64,000 nucleotides of DNA. Source: an uncultured Succiniclasticum sp. Lineage in GTDB: Bacteria > Bacillota > Negativicutes > Acidaminococcales > Acidaminococcaceae. The translations under genes and the position numbers were made by a program. The notes beneath the pieces are model-generated. The model saw nothing but the letters and a program-made list of their open reading frames with translations, was not told the origin of the DNA and did not search any database. The DNA lies in NCBI GenBank assembly GCA_900544275.1, contig UQUU01000007.1, positions 1 through 64,000 of the forward strand, written 5' to 3'. Positions 52,115 through 61,303 of the stretch are shown here, one piece after another. How positions within the stretch are numbered: position 1 is the stretch's first letter; each line of letters starts with the position of its first letter.

Positions 52115-54136
52115 TCAGAATATCTTTTTCTTTTTCGCCTTAGGTTGTAATTTATCGCCCAGTTGTCCCTTTACTACGATCAAGCGGTCGCGCAGTTCTG
52201 CCGCCAGTTCAAAATCCAGTTCTTTTGCGGCCTGGGCCATGCTGCTTTCCAGATTTCTGACCAGCTTGCGCAAAGCGGCAGCACTGCTTTTTTTCAAAGC
52301 TTTTTCGTCATAGGCTTTCCGGGTGTCCATCTCTTCTTCTACTTTAGTCAGCTTGATCAGGTTGCGCTGTTCCTTGTAGACCGTTTTGGGCACAATGTTA
52401 TGTTCTTTATTAAAGGCATCCTGTATCTCACGCCGGCGGTTGGTTTCGTCAATCGCCCGTTTCATGGAATCCGTCAGCCGGTCGGCATACATCACGACGT
52501 GACCGTGCTCATTCCGGGCCGCCCGCCCAATGGTCTGCACCATTGCCGTATCACTGCGCAGGAAGCCTTCTTTATCCGCGTCCAGAATGGCAATACAACT
52601 CACTTCCGGCAGGTCCAGTCCTTCCCGCAGCAGGTTGATCCCCACCAATACGTCAAACTCACCGCCCCGCAGAGCGTCAATGATCTGGGCCCGTTCAATG
52701 GTGGCAATATCGGAATGCAGATAGCGTACACGGATCTCATTCTGTTTCAGATATTCGGTCAGGTCTTCCGCCATCCGCTTGGTCAATGTGGTGACCAGCG
52801 TCCGTTCGCCCTGGGCCGTGGTCTTTTTAATTTCCGCCATCAGGTCATCGATCTGTCCCTGAATCGGGCGAACTTCAATTTTCGGATCCAATAACCCCGT
52901 CGGACGAATAATCTGTTCCACCACCTGCGCCGCCTGATCCAACTCATAGGCAGCCGGCGTGGCGGAAATATAAATCGTCTGATGAATCCGTTCGTTAAAT
53001 TCTTCAAACGTCAAAGGACGGTTGTCTACCGCCGAAGGCAAACGGAAACCATAGTTCACCAGCATTTCTTTCCGCGCCCGGTCGCCGTGAGCCATAGCCC
53101 GGATCTGGGGCAGCGTCACATGGGATTCGTCGATGACCAGCAAAAAATCTTTCGGGAAATAGTTGACCAGTGTAAAGGGAGCTTCCCCCGCCTTACGCTT
53201 ATCCATGTGCCGGGAATAATTTTCGATGCCGGTGCAATAGCCCATCTCTTCCATCATTTCCAGGTCGTAGTTGGTTCGCTGCTCCAGCCGCTGGGCTTCC
53301 AGCAATTTTCCTTCGCTCCGCAGCTGTTCCAGACGTTCTTTCAGTTCCACCCGGATATCCGCCATGGCCCGTTCCATGTTCTCTTTGCTGGTGACATAAT
53401 GGGATGCGGGGAAAATGGCCACGTGAGTCCGCTTTGCTTCCACATTCCCTGTAAGGATGTCCACTTCCAGCAGTTGTTCCACTTCGTCATCGAACATTTC
53501 GATGCGTACGGCTTTTTCCCCATAGCTGGCCGGAATAACCTCGATTACATCGCCCCGCACCCGAAAAGTGCCGCGCTTAAAATCAAAATCATTGCGCACA
53601 TACTGGTTCTCCACCAGTTTTCGCAGGATCTCATTGCGGTCGATGACCTGACCTATCCGCAGAGAAACCACGGAATCGTAGTAATCCTGCGGTCCGCCCA
53701 AGCCGTAAATACAGCTTACACTGGCTACCACGATCACATCCCTGCGTTCAAAAAGAGCGCTGGTAGCGCTATGGCGCAGTTTATCGATTTCGTCGTTAAT
53801 GGACGAATCTTTTTCAATATAGGTATCCGTCTGGGGAATATAGGCTTCCGGTTGATAATAATCGTAATAAGAAACAAAATATTCTACCGCGTTGTCCGGA
53901 AAAAAAGCTTTTAACTCACTGGCCAGCTGAGCCGCCAGTGTTTTATTGTGAGCGATGACCAAAGTGGGCTTCTGCACCCGATTGATCACCTGGGCTACCG
54001 TGAAGGTTTTCCCCGTACCGGTCGCCCCTAACAATACCTGGGCCTTCATCCCCTGTTCTACGCCTTGCGCCAGTTTATCGATGGCCTGCGGCTGATCGCC
54101 GGCTGGTTCAAACGGCGCCTTGATTGCAAATTCCAT
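52115..54136 (-). CDS. uvrB: Excinuclease ABC subunit UvrB
   Basis: Helicase-like damage verification subunit. Walker A LLGATGTGKTFTVA (about 35-48), the beta-hairpin region YYDYYQPEAYIPQTDTYIEKD (about 90-110), DESH (about 337-340) and the C-terminal UvrC-binding UVR domain (LEAQ-like end, about 630-660) are visible. The 673 aa length is normal. First gene of uvrB-uvrA-uvrC. GGAAAG precedes ATG. Confidence 0.97.
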   Translation of the reverse strand: MEFAIKAPFEPAGDQPQAIDKLAQGVEQGMKAQVLLGATGTGKTFTVAQVINRVQKPTLVIAHNKTLAAQLASELKAFFPDNAVEYFVSYYDYYQPEAYIPQTDTYIEKDSSINDEIDKLRHSATSALFERRDVIVVASVSCIYGLGGPQDYYDSVVSLRIGQVIDRNEILRKLVENQYVRNDFDFKRGTFRVRGDVIEVIPASYGEKAVRIEMFDDEVEQLLEVDILTGNVEAKRTHVAIFPASHYVTSKENMERAMADIRVELKERLEQLRSEGKLLEAQRLEQRTNYDLEMMEEMGYCTGIENYSRHMDKRKAGEAPFTLVNYFPKDFLLVIDESHVTLPQIRAMAHGDRARKEMLVNYGFRLPSAVDNRPLTFEEFNERIHQTIYISATPAAYELDQAAQVVEQIIRPTGLLDPKIEVRPIQGQIDDLMAEIKKTTAQGERTLVTTLTKRMAEDLTEYLKQNEIRVRYLHSDIATIERAQIIDALRGGEFDVLVGINLLREGLDLPEVSCIAILDADKEGFLRSDTAMVQTIGRAARNEHGHVVMYADRLTDSMKRAIDETNRRREIQDAFNKEHNIVPKTVYKEQRNLIKLTKVEEEMDTRKAYDEKALKKSSAAALRKLVRNLESSMAQAAKELDFELAAELRDRLIVVKGQLGDKLQPKAKKKKIF

Positions 54137-54243
54137 GGGCCTTTCTTTCCTTTATGTCTATGTCGTTACTATCTGATGCTTGTTTACGCAAAATTACCCT
54201 TGTGTCTGCCATTCCTACCGAATCGGCGTTGCCAAAACAGGCC

Positions 54244-54999
54244 TCACAAATCCAAAAGTAATCCTACCGGACAATGGTCACTGCCCATTACGTCTGTATA
54301 AATCAAACTGTCTTTGATCTTATCCTGCCAGCGGTTGGACACCAGCCAGTAGTCGATCCTCCACCCTGCATTCTTTTCCCGGGCGCGGAAACGATACGAC
54401 CACCAGGAATAGATCCCCTCTTTATCCGGGTACAGGTAGCGGAAAGAATCCGTAAAGCCGGCCTGCAGCAGCTCTGTCATCTTGGCCCGCTCTTCATCGG
54501 TAAAACCGGCGTTATTACGGTTAGTCTTCCAGTTTTTCAAATCAATGTTTTCGTGAGCTACATTCAAATCCCCGCAGATCAGCACCGGTTTTTTTGCATC
54601 CAGTCCCACCAGATACCTGCGAAACGCGTCTTCCCAGACCTGCCGGTACTCCAGCCGTTCCAATTCCTGCTTGGAGTTGGGCGTATAGACATTCACCAGA
54701 TACAGCTCCGGGAATTCACAGGTAATGATTCGACCTTCCCGGTCGTGTTCTTCAATGCCCATGCCGTAGGTAACGTTCAGCGGCTCTTTTTTAGTAAAGA
54801 CCGCCGTGCCGGAATAGCCTTTTTTCTCGGCGCTGTTCCAGTATTCAAAATAGCCGGGGAAGTCGAATTCCGCCTGTTCCCGCAGCATTTTCGTTTCCTG
54901 CACGCAGAAAATATCAGCGTCCGCCTGTTGTAAAAATACATCAAACCCTTTATTCATACAGGCGCGCAGCCCGTTCACATTCCAGGAAATCAGTTTCAT
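54244..54999 (-). CDS. xth: Exodeoxyribonuclease III (Xth family AP endonuclease)
   Basis: Base-excision-repair AP endonuclease, 251 aa. KLISWNVNGLRAC (2-14), QETKM (about 36-40), PVLICGDLNVAHENIDL (about 143-159) and the C-terminal MGSDHCPVGLLL (about 239-250) are the metal and catalytic motifs. I start at ATG 54999 because AAAGGA is 6 bases ahead; the ATG three bases upstream is possible. The frame is open 34 codons further, into the next gene, without ribosome site. Confidence 0.94.
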   Translation of the reverse strand: MKLISWNVNGLRACMNKGFDVFLQQADADIFCVQETKMLREQAEFDFPGYFEYWNSAEKKGYSGTAVFTKKEPLNVTYGMGIEEHDREGRIITCEFPELYLVNVYTPNSKQELERLEYRQVWEDAFRRYLVGLDAKKPVLICGDLNVAHENIDLKNWKTNRNNAGFTDEERAKMTELLQAGFTDSFRYLYPDKEGIYSWWSYRFRAREKNAGWRIDYWLVSNRWQDKIKDSLIYTDVMGSDHCPVGLLLDL

Positions 55000-55016
55000 C
55001 ATGTATCCTTTCCGGT

Positions 55017-56243
55017 TTACACCACCTGAAAAATATAAAACTTTAAATAATTTGTTTCCGGCACGTTCCATAGAATAGGATGATCCGGCGCCTGTTGGCT
55101 GCATTCGATCTGACGCAGGGAAACCTGCGCTTCCCGGGCCGCGTCCCGCAGCATTTCTTCAAACAGTTCCGAACGCATAAAGTGGGAACAGCTGCAGGTT
55201 GCCAGATAGCCTCCCCGGGGCAAAAGCTTCATGGCCTTTTTATTAATATCCTTATAACCGCCGATGGCATTCTGCACCGTTTTGCGGCTTTTGGTAAAAG
55301 CGGGCGGATCCAGGATAATAAAATCATAGGGATGAGTATGGCCCGCTTCCAATTCATCCAATAAAGCAAATACATCTGCCTGACGCACTTCCAGCCGGTC
55401 TGCCACACCGTTTTTCACCGCATTGAGAGCCGTCATACGGCAGGCTTCGGCACTGACATCTACCGCTGTCACCTGTTTCGCGCCGCCTTTGGCCGCATTC
55501 AAGGCAAAACTGCCTGTATGGGTAAAACAATCCAAAACAGTATGCCCCTGTGCGATTCGCGCCACCCGTCGGCGATTGTATTTCTGATCCAGAAAGAACC
55601 CTGTTTTTTGGCCGTTTTCTACATCCACGTCATATTGGATCCCGTTTTCGCAAATCGTGGTAAGCGGGCTGGCAGGCAACGCTTCACCAGGCAAAGCATA
55701 CCAGCCTTTCCCCTGTTCCATACCCTCCAACTGCCGGATCTTCACATCATTGCGTTCATACACACCGGTGATCTTTTCGCCTTGTTCCCGCAGCAACCGC
55801 ACCAAAAGCGGAAGCAGGATGTCTTTTCGTTTCTCAATGCCCAAAGAAAGGATCTGCGTCACTAAAAGATCGTTGTAACGGTCTACCGTCCAGCCGGGAA
55901 ACTGATCCGCTTCCCCGAAAATCAGCCGACAGCACTGAAAATCCTCACCGGGCATGACGGTGCGGCGATAGTCCAGCGCATAACGCAGCCGCCGCTCCCA
56001 AAAGGCCTCGTCAAAAGCATCATTGGCATTGGTGCTGAGCAAACGCACCCGTATCTTACTGTGATCGTTGACAAAACCGGTACCGATATATTTGCCTTTG
56101 GGACTGCGCACATCTACCAGGTCCCCATTTTCATAAGACCCTTCGCTGCGGGTCACCTCTTCCCCATAAACCCAGGGATGCCCTTCCCGGGCCGCACGTT
56201 CCCCTTTTTTCGTAATATAAAATATAGGATAATTTCGCATCAT
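55017..56243 (-). CDS. RlmI-like class I rRNA methyltransferase (PUA + SAM domain)
   Basis: SAM-dependent methyltransferase with an N-terminal PUA domain (KKGERAAREGHPWVYGEEV, about 12-30) and a Rossmann domain: VLDCFTHTGSFALNAA (about 235-250) binds SAM and FIILDPPAFTKSR (about 302-314) is the catalytic DPP block. Relatives make m5C1962 in 23S rRNA, which is inference here. I start at ATG 56243 (MMRNYPIFYITKKG) with GGGAG 8 bases before it. It ends 17 bp before the xth start. Confidence 0.88.
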   Translation of the reverse strand: MMRNYPIFYITKKGERAAREGHPWVYGEEVTRSEGSYENGDLVDVRSPKGKYIGTGFVNDHSKIRVRLLSTNANDAFDEAFWERRLRYALDYRRTVMPGEDFQCCRLIFGEADQFPGWTVDRYNDLLVTQILSLGIEKRKDILLPLLVRLLREQGEKITGVYERNDVKIRQLEGMEQGKGWYALPGEALPASPLTTICENGIQYDVDVENGQKTGFFLDQKYNRRRVARIAQGHTVLDCFTHTGSFALNAAKGGAKQVTAVDVSAEACRMTALNAVKNGVADRLEVRQADVFALLDELEAGHTHPYDFIILDPPAFTKSRKTVQNAIGGYKDINKKAMKLLPRGGYLATCSCSHFMRSELFEEMLRDAAREAQVSLRQIECSQQAPDHPILWNVPETNYLKFYIFQVV

Positions 56244-56283
56244 CACTTTATCTCCCGCTTTTAAAAATACCACCGGAATTCTG

Positions 56284-56292
56284 TGGTATAAT
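56284..56292 (+). promoter_or_regulatory. Extended -10 promoter candidate for sfsA
   Basis: Plus-strand TGGTATAAT in the divergent gap between the methyltransferase and sfsA. The minus strand carries TATAAT at 56298-56303 that may serve the methyltransferase gene. No -35 hexamer fits well for either. Confidence 0.4.
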
Positions 56293-56473
56293 AGTTAATT
56301 ATATCATATATGGCAAGAGGAAAGCAGCCTGTCTAAAATTGTAATATAAGAGAAAAGAGCTGTATATACAAAAGCAATGTCAGGGAAATTTAACAAAGGA
56401 AAAGTGACTAAGAAAAAGCCTGTGAGAGAACGGCCTTATAAAAACGCCAACATATATAGAAAGGTAACATAAA

Positions 56474-57175
56474 ATGAGATATAACCAGGTCATAGCGGGG
56501 CAATTTATCGACCGCCCCAATCGTTTCATCGCCCATGTTAAAATAAACGGAACTGCAGAAGTCTGTCATGTAAAAAATACCGGTCGCTGCCGTGAGTTAT
56601 TAGTACCCGGCTGTACTGTGTATTGCGCAAAAAGCGACAACCCCAACCGTAAGACCTTATTTGATCTGATCGCGGTTGAAAAAATTTGCCCAGGAGAACA
56701 GAATAAAACGTTGCTGATCAATATGGATTCCCAGGCGCCGAATGCTGCCGCCAAAGAGTGGCTGGAAACAAAAATGCTCTTCCCCGGTCTGACCTATCTG
56801 AAAGCGGAATATAAGCATGGCAGCAGCCGCTTTGATTTTTATCTGGAGGAGGGACCGCGCAAGATTTTTTTGGAGGTCAAAGGGGTCACATTAGAAGAAA
56901 ATGGTGTTGCGGCTTTTCCTGACGCGCCAACGGAACGGGGGATCAAGCACCTGCACGAACTAGCCCATAGTGTCTCCGAGGGATATGCAGCCTATGTGCT
57001 TTTTGTGGTGCAGATGGAAGACGCAGAGTACTTCACGCCCAACAGAAAAACCCACGCGGCCTTTGCCGAAGCGCTATTCGCAGCGCAGCAGGCGGGTGTG
57101 CATCTCCTTGCGTATACCTGTAAAGTGACCCCGGACTCTATGGTGATCCATAAGCCCTTGCCCATCCATTTATAA
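56474..57175 (+). CDS. sfsA: SfsA family protein (DNA/RNA nuclease-like)
   Basis: Sugar fermentation stimulation protein family, 233 aa; the fold includes an OB-like part and a restriction-endonuclease-like core. RPNRFIAHVKINGTAEVCHVKNTGRCRELLVPG (about 14-46) and RKIFLEVKGVTLEENGVAAFPDAPTERG (about 129-156) with the E-V-K nuclease triad are the conserved blocks. Cellular role remains unclear in the family. AAAGG precedes ATG. It is the only confident plus-strand gene in the window. Confidence 0.93.
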   Translation: MRYNQVIAGQFIDRPNRFIAHVKINGTAEVCHVKNTGRCRELLVPGCTVYCAKSDNPNRKTLFDLIAVEKICPGEQNKTLLINMDSQAPNAAAKEWLETKMLFPGLTYLKAEYKHGSSRFDFYLEEGPRKIFLEVKGVTLEENGVAAFPDAPTERGIKHLHELAHSVSEGYAAYVLFVVQMEDAEYFTPNRKTHAAFAEALFAAQQAGVHLLAYTCKVTPDSMVIHKPLPIHL

Positions 57176-57438
57176 TTAATTCTGCGTTTGACAAGGTTTC
57201 TGTTCTTTCAGTGGCAACAGATTCCATGTAATACAACAGTTTTATGTCTCCTGTGGCAGAAAAGCGTTGCGACCATTTAATTGAACCGCTCTTTTGCAAC
57301 GGTCGCCGCATAATGCAGCAGGATATTTCAAATGCCGTCACGTCTAATCGCCAAATCGAGTAAAGAAGAACTGCCCGAGCCGTATTTCCGTAAGGAAATG
57401 GTGATCGGACAGTTTTTTGTGTGTCACAGCATGAGTTT

Positions 57439-58140
57439 TCAGGCTTCTTCCATACGGAATAATACCCCGTCCCCGTGCTCCTGCCAAAACGGCAGTAAGT
57501 GTTTTGCCAACAACGTTTTGATCAGCTCTTGCGAGACCGGTTCGGCAATTCCCTGAAACACAAGGTTAAAGCGGTCGATACAGAGCTGCAGGGCGGCCGT
57601 GTTCACTACTCTTCCCATGGTGGTTTCATCCAGATGAAGAGGCAAGTAGCCACTTTCCTGCATGGCTTTTGCCGCAGCTTCGGCTTCGATACGTTGGGTC
57701 AGCTGATCTGCAACATGCTGTGCCAAAAGCTGCTCGGTAAGGTGCGACACACCGTTTGACAATGCAGTGAAGCGCTGCGCCATGTCCTCTTTTTCGGCAG
57801 CGGTCAGAGCGGCAAATACAGTCAGTCTTTTTTCCGCTTGCACCCTTTGTTTCTCAGGCATCAAAGCGGCTGATTCCGCGTCCCCCACTGCCAGCATTTG
57901 CCTTAAACCGGACAATTCTTCCTGCACATAGCCATAAAGAGCCAGAGAACCGATGGGAACAGCAAAGCCAATGATTTTGATCTGCTGCGGTTCCAGCATC
58001 GTCTCCGAAAACTTCCGGACCTGCTCTGCAATAGGCGCTATCGCCGCTTTATCTTTTTCCTGTCGTAAAAAATCCTGTAAATACCCACTGCGGCTTAGTT
58101 CCGCCACAGCATTTTTAATGTATTCTTCCGCCTGATGCAC
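57439..58140 (-). CDS. Hypothetical helical protein, function unknown
   Basis: A 233-aa protein not recognised. It is almost wholly predicted helical and rich in Ala, Gln and Glu. A moderately hydrophobic stretch (IIGFAVPIGSLALYGYV, about 55-71) might be a buried helix or a short membrane segment. The central part (100-170) is amphipathic. The GTG start at 58140 has AGGGGG 7 bases upstream. It follows the fumarase genes by about 90 bp; a link with them is not shown. Confidence 0.65.
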   Translation of the reverse strand: MHQAEEYIKNAVAELSRSGYLQDFLRQEKDKAAIAPIAEQVRKFSETMLEPQQIKIIGFAVPIGSLALYGYVQEELSGLRQMLAVGDAESAALMPEKQRVQAEKRLTVFAALTAAEKEDMAQRFTALSNGVSHLTEQLLAQHVADQLTQRIEAEAAAKAMQESGYLPLHLDETTMGRVVNTAALQLCIDRFNLVFQGIAEPVSQELIKTLLAKHLLPFWQEHGDGVLFRMEEA

Positions 58141-58228
58141 CGTATTTCCCCCTGACCTGATCTTCAGCCCGGTTCCGTCTTGTTTTCCTGCCGTCTTAGG
58201 AACCGGTTATTTCCTTTTGCTCCGCACT

Positions 58229-58798
58229 TTATTCTTTATTCAACAAGGTACGGTATTTCTCAATTTCCACTTTATACACATCGTTGCCTTCGATATCGAT
58301 CCCTACAATGGCGGGGAAATCCACTACCTGATAGCAACGGATCGCTTCGGGCCCCAGGTCTTCGTAGGCAATCATCTCTTCGCTCCGGATCGACTGGGAA
58401 ATTACGGCAGCGGCGCCTCCCACAGCCACAAAGTAGATCGCATGACCTTTTTTGCAGGCTTCCACCACGGCATTATTACGGAACCCTTTGCCAATCATAC
58501 CTTTCATGCCCTGCTCTACCATCGCAGGGGTATATTTATCCATGCGCCCGCTGGTAGTAGGGCCGGCACTGCCAACCACTTCACCCGGTTTAGAAGGGGT
58601 CGGTCCCACATAGTAAATTACCTGGTCTTTAATGTCAAAAGGCAGGCCCTCGCCTCGTTCCAGCGCTTCATACATCCGTTTATGCGCTGCGTCACGAGCG
58701 GTATAAATAGGCCCGGTAATGCGCACAAAATCACCTGCGTGCAGATTTTTTACTGTTTCTTCTGTCAACGGCGTAGTAATATTCTTAATCTGATCCAT
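58229..58798 (-). CDS. Fumarate hydratase class I, beta subunit
   Basis: C-terminal domain subunit of the two-part Fe-S fumarase/tartrate dehydratase family. AGDFVRITGPIYTARDAAHKRM (about 21-42), VGSAGPTTSGRMD (about 74-86) and KKGHAIYFVAVGGAAA (about 113-128) are the conserved blocks. The 189 aa length is normal. It follows the alpha subunit by 15 bp. Fumarase is more likely than tartrate dehydratase since malic enzyme is next to it. Confidence 0.93.
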   Translation of the reverse strand: MDQIKNITTPLTEETVKNLHAGDFVRITGPIYTARDAAHKRMYEALERGEGLPFDIKDQVIYYVGPTPSKPGEVVGSAGPTTSGRMDKYTPAMVEQGMKGMIGKGFRNNAVVEACKKGHAIYFVAVGGAAAVISQSIRSEEMIAYEDLGPEAIRCYQVVDFPAIVGIDIEGNDVYKVEIEKYRTLLNKE

Positions 58799-58813
58799 AC
58801 GTTGCGCCTCCCC

Positions 58814-59659
58814 TCAAATCGTCGCTTCCGAACGACGGGCTGCATGGCAATTAAAGATAATCGCGCAGGGCAAACCGCCGATATGGGTGGGAGCGTACTC
58901 GACATTCACAGCAATCGCTGTAGTTTTACCGCCTAACCCGGCAGGACCGACGCCGGTTTTATTGACTAATTCCAGCAATTGATCCTCTAATTCCGCATAA
59001 CGCGGATTGGCATTGTGTTCGCCGATCGGACGTACCAGCGCATATTTCGCCAGTTCCGCGGCTAATTCCGCATTGCCGCCGATCCCGACGCCCACTGTAA
59101 CGGGAGGGCAGGGATTCGGGCCTGCGTCCTGTACCGCTTCCTGCACAAAATTGAGCACGCCTTCCAGTCCGTCAGCCGGTTTCAGCATCCGGAGACGGGA
59201 CATGTTTTCACTGCCGCAGCCCTTGGGCAACACAATAAGATGGACCTTATCACCGGGAACAATACGGCAATGGATGATCGCCGGTGTGTTATCCTGGGTG
59301 TTTTTACGCACAAACAGCGGATCGTCCACGGAAGATTTCCGCAGATATCCGTCAATATAGCCTTTTGCCACACCGTCATTGATGGCTTTCCATAAATCGC
59401 CGCCGGTAAAATGTACCTCCTGCCCTACATCGATGTACACTACCGTTAAACCGGTATCCTGGCACAGGGGCACTTGTTTTTTATGCGACAGCCTGGCATT
59501 GTCAATAATGGTGTCCAATACCTGACAGCCTAACGGCGATATCTCGCTTTGGCGCGCTTCTTCCAATTTTTGCAGCACGCCGACCGGCAGATTATTGCAG
59601 GAATCGATACAGCACGCTGCGACTGCTTCCGTAATTTGTTTTACATCTATTTCCCTCAT
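58814..59659 (-). CDS. Fumarate hydratase class I, alpha subunit
   Basis: [4Fe-4S]-bearing subunit, 281 aa. Cluster Cys candidates are in PLCQDTG (about 62-68), GCGSEN (about 180-185) and PCPPVTVGVGIGG (about 215-227). Catalyses hydration of fumarate to malate with the beta subunit. I start at ATG 59659 (MREIDVKQITEAV) because GGGAGG stands 9 bases before it; an ORF to 59686 is open. Oxygen-sensitive enzymes of this type suit an anaerobe. Confidence 0.93.
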   Translation of the reverse strand: MREIDVKQITEAVAACCIDSCNNLPVGVLQKLEEARQSEISPLGCQVLDTIIDNARLSHKKQVPLCQDTGLTVVYIDVGQEVHFTGGDLWKAINDGVAKGYIDGYLRKSSVDDPLFVRKNTQDNTPAIIHCRIVPGDKVHLIVLPKGCGSENMSRLRMLKPADGLEGVLNFVQEAVQDAGPNPCPPVTVGVGIGGNAELAAELAKYALVRPIGEHNANPRYAELEDQLLELVNKTGVGPAGLGGKTTAIAVNVEYAPTHIGGLPCAIIFNCHAARRSEATI

Positions 59660-59688
59660 CTGATGTTTCCTCCCGCGAATACACACCG

Positions 59689-59714
59689 AGCCGGAAACCC
59701 GTAGACTTCCGGCT
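59689..59714 (-). other. 8-bp hairpin in the gap between malic enzyme and fumarase genes
   Basis: AGCCGGAA / TTCCGGCT with a 10-base loop, about 30 bases before the fumarase alpha start. There is no T-run on either strand, so it is not called a terminator. Confidence 0.4.
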
Positions 59715-59772
59715 TGGTTGGTGCTCGTTTACGATCTATTCACTTTTTATTATTTATTTGTTTTTGCAGGCT

Positions 59773-61044
59773 TTATTTTACTTTCGCAGCCGCTTCATCG
59801 ATCCGTTTATTACGCGCTAACCGTTCGGCTGTTTTTTTGCGTACATCTTCCGGATCCACCTGGATACGGGCTACGCCGGTTTCCATGGCCGCTTTCGCTA
59901 CCGCCGCCGCAACAGCAGGAGCTACCCGCGGATCAAAGACTGCCGGAATAACATAGTCTTCCCGCAGATCCTTATCTTCGATCAGGCCGGAGATCGCATA
60001 GACCGCCGCGATCTTCATGGCTTCGTTGATTTCTTTGGCCCGTACATCGATGGCGCCGCGGAAGACGCCGGGGAAGACGATGACATTGTTCACCTGGTTA
60101 GGGCTGTCGCTGCGCCCGGTTCCGGCAACTCTGGCGCCGGCAGCTTTCGCCACATCATACATCACTTCCGGTACAGGATTGGCTAAACCAAAGACGATGG
60201 CATCTTTCGCCATGCTTTTAATAATTTCCGGGGTAAATACGCCGGGAGCTGAAACACCGATCAGCACATCTGCGCCCCTGGCAATATCAGCCAGCGTCCC
60301 TTGTTCCTTATTTTTATTCGTTGTATGAGACAGAGCTTCCTGCACACGATCCAAGGGCCGGCCATGATTATCGCAGCCTTCGCATAATACGCCGTGATGG
60401 AGCATCATAATCACGTTTTCCGCGCCCATGTTCACCAACAGGCGCCCAATTGCCGTACCTGCGGCGCCACAGCCGTTCACTACGATTTTAGCAGTCTTAA
60501 GTTCTTTTTTCACTAAACGCAGTGCGCCTAATACTGCCGAAAGACAGGCAATAGCGGTACCATGCTGATCATCATGGAATACGGGGATCTCCAGTTCCTT
60601 TTTCAGACGATCTTCAATGTCATAGCATTTCGGCGACTGGATATCTTCCAGGTTAATACCGGAGTAGTTAGGCTGCAGCGCTTTCACGATGGTAATAAAT
60701 TTCTCCGCATCCGTTTCGTCAATACATACGGGCACCGCATCCACATCGCCAAAGCCCTTAAACAAGACGGCCTTGCCTTCCATAACAGGCATCGCAGCCC
60801 GAGGGCCGATGTTGCCCAGACCCAACACACGGGTCCCATCCGTGCAGATTGCCACCATATTGCCGCGGCAGGTATATTCAAAAGACAGCTCCGGGTTTAC
60901 TTTAATATCTTTACAAGGTTCCGCCACACCGGGAGTATAGGCAAGCGCCAGATCATGCCCATCCTTTAACGCTACTTTACTGTGGACTTCCAGTTTCCCA
61001 TTATTGTCCAAATGAAGTTTTAACGCCTCGTCACGCAAAGTCAT
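59773..61044 (-). CDS. NAD(P)-dependent malic enzyme (oxaloacetate-decarboxylating type)
   Basis: Oxidative decarboxylation of malate to pyruvate, 423 aa. The short bacterial form starts LHLDNNGKLEVHSKVALKDG; ALAYTPGVAEPCKDI (about 33-47), VLFKGFGDVDAVPVCIDE (about 93-110) and the nucleotide site IVVNGCGAAGTAIGRLL (about 187-203) are visible. The fused phosphotransacetylase domain of MaeB is absent. AAGGAGG precedes ATG. With fumarase it forms a fumarate-malate-pyruvate path. Confidence 0.93.
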   Translation of the reverse strand: MTLRDEALKLHLDNNGKLEVHSKVALKDGHDLALAYTPGVAEPCKDIKVNPELSFEYTCRGNMVAICTDGTRVLGLGNIGPRAAMPVMEGKAVLFKGFGDVDAVPVCIDETDAEKFITIVKALQPNYSGINLEDIQSPKCYDIEDRLKKELEIPVFHDDQHGTAIACLSAVLGALRLVKKELKTAKIVVNGCGAAGTAIGRLLVNMGAENVIMMLHHGVLCEGCDNHGRPLDRVQEALSHTTNKNKEQGTLADIARGADVLIGVSAPGVFTPEIIKSMAKDAIVFGLANPVPEVMYDVAKAAGARVAGTGRSDSPNQVNNVIVFPGVFRGAIDVRAKEINEAMKIAAVYAISGLIEDKDLREDYVIPAVFDPRVAPAVAAAVAKAAMETGVARIQVDPEDVRKKTAERLARNKRIDEAAAKVK

Positions 61045-61109
61045 ACCAACGCCTCCTTAAATTTTGATCACTTACTGTTCCTGACCCAGTAGCCTATTCT
61101 ATTTTATAC

Positions 61110-61127
61110 TATTAGTATATACTAATA
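61110..61127. promoter_or_regulatory. Perfect 18-bp palindrome upstream of the malic enzyme gene
   Basis: TATTAGTATATACTAATA is a perfect dyad, about 65 bases before the ATG, amid AT-rich sequence with TATAAA/TATACT -10-like hexamers on the minus strand. Its place suggests an operator for a dimeric regulator. Confidence 0.65.
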
Positions 61128-61191
61128 TTTTACTTGATAACGCTGGTTTTTACAATATCCAAACGCTGAATTTTTTATGGCACCAGACAAG

Positions 61192-61236
61192 AAAAAAGGC
61201 GATGGGAAAGCCTCCGGTAAGGCCGCCATCGTCTTT
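61192..61236 (-). terminator. Terminator after the phosphoesterase gene
   Basis: On the minus strand CGATGG pairs with CCATCG, an inner GCCT/AGGC pair extends the stem, and CCTTTTTTC follows. It closes the rdgB-yfcE unit and separates it from the malic enzyme promoter. Confidence 0.8.
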
Positions 61237-61303
61237 CTAATTATACAGTTCGCGCTCTTTGAAAAGGTATTGCTGCGTCCAGCTTTTCACCGCACTTATT
61301 GTA

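Noticed and set aside
52982..53914. 310-codon open frame on the plus strand
   Set aside because: Shadow of uvrB on the opposite strand; composition is not protein-like.
57176..57438. Possible small gene between sfsA and the unknown helical gene
   Set aside because: Frames of 67-74 codons exist on both strands, but none has a ribosome site or a convincing composition; a plus-strand TTGACA at about 57187 lacks a -10.
59689..59714. Hairpin after malic enzyme as terminator
   Set aside because: No T-run follows on either strand; listed only as a structure.
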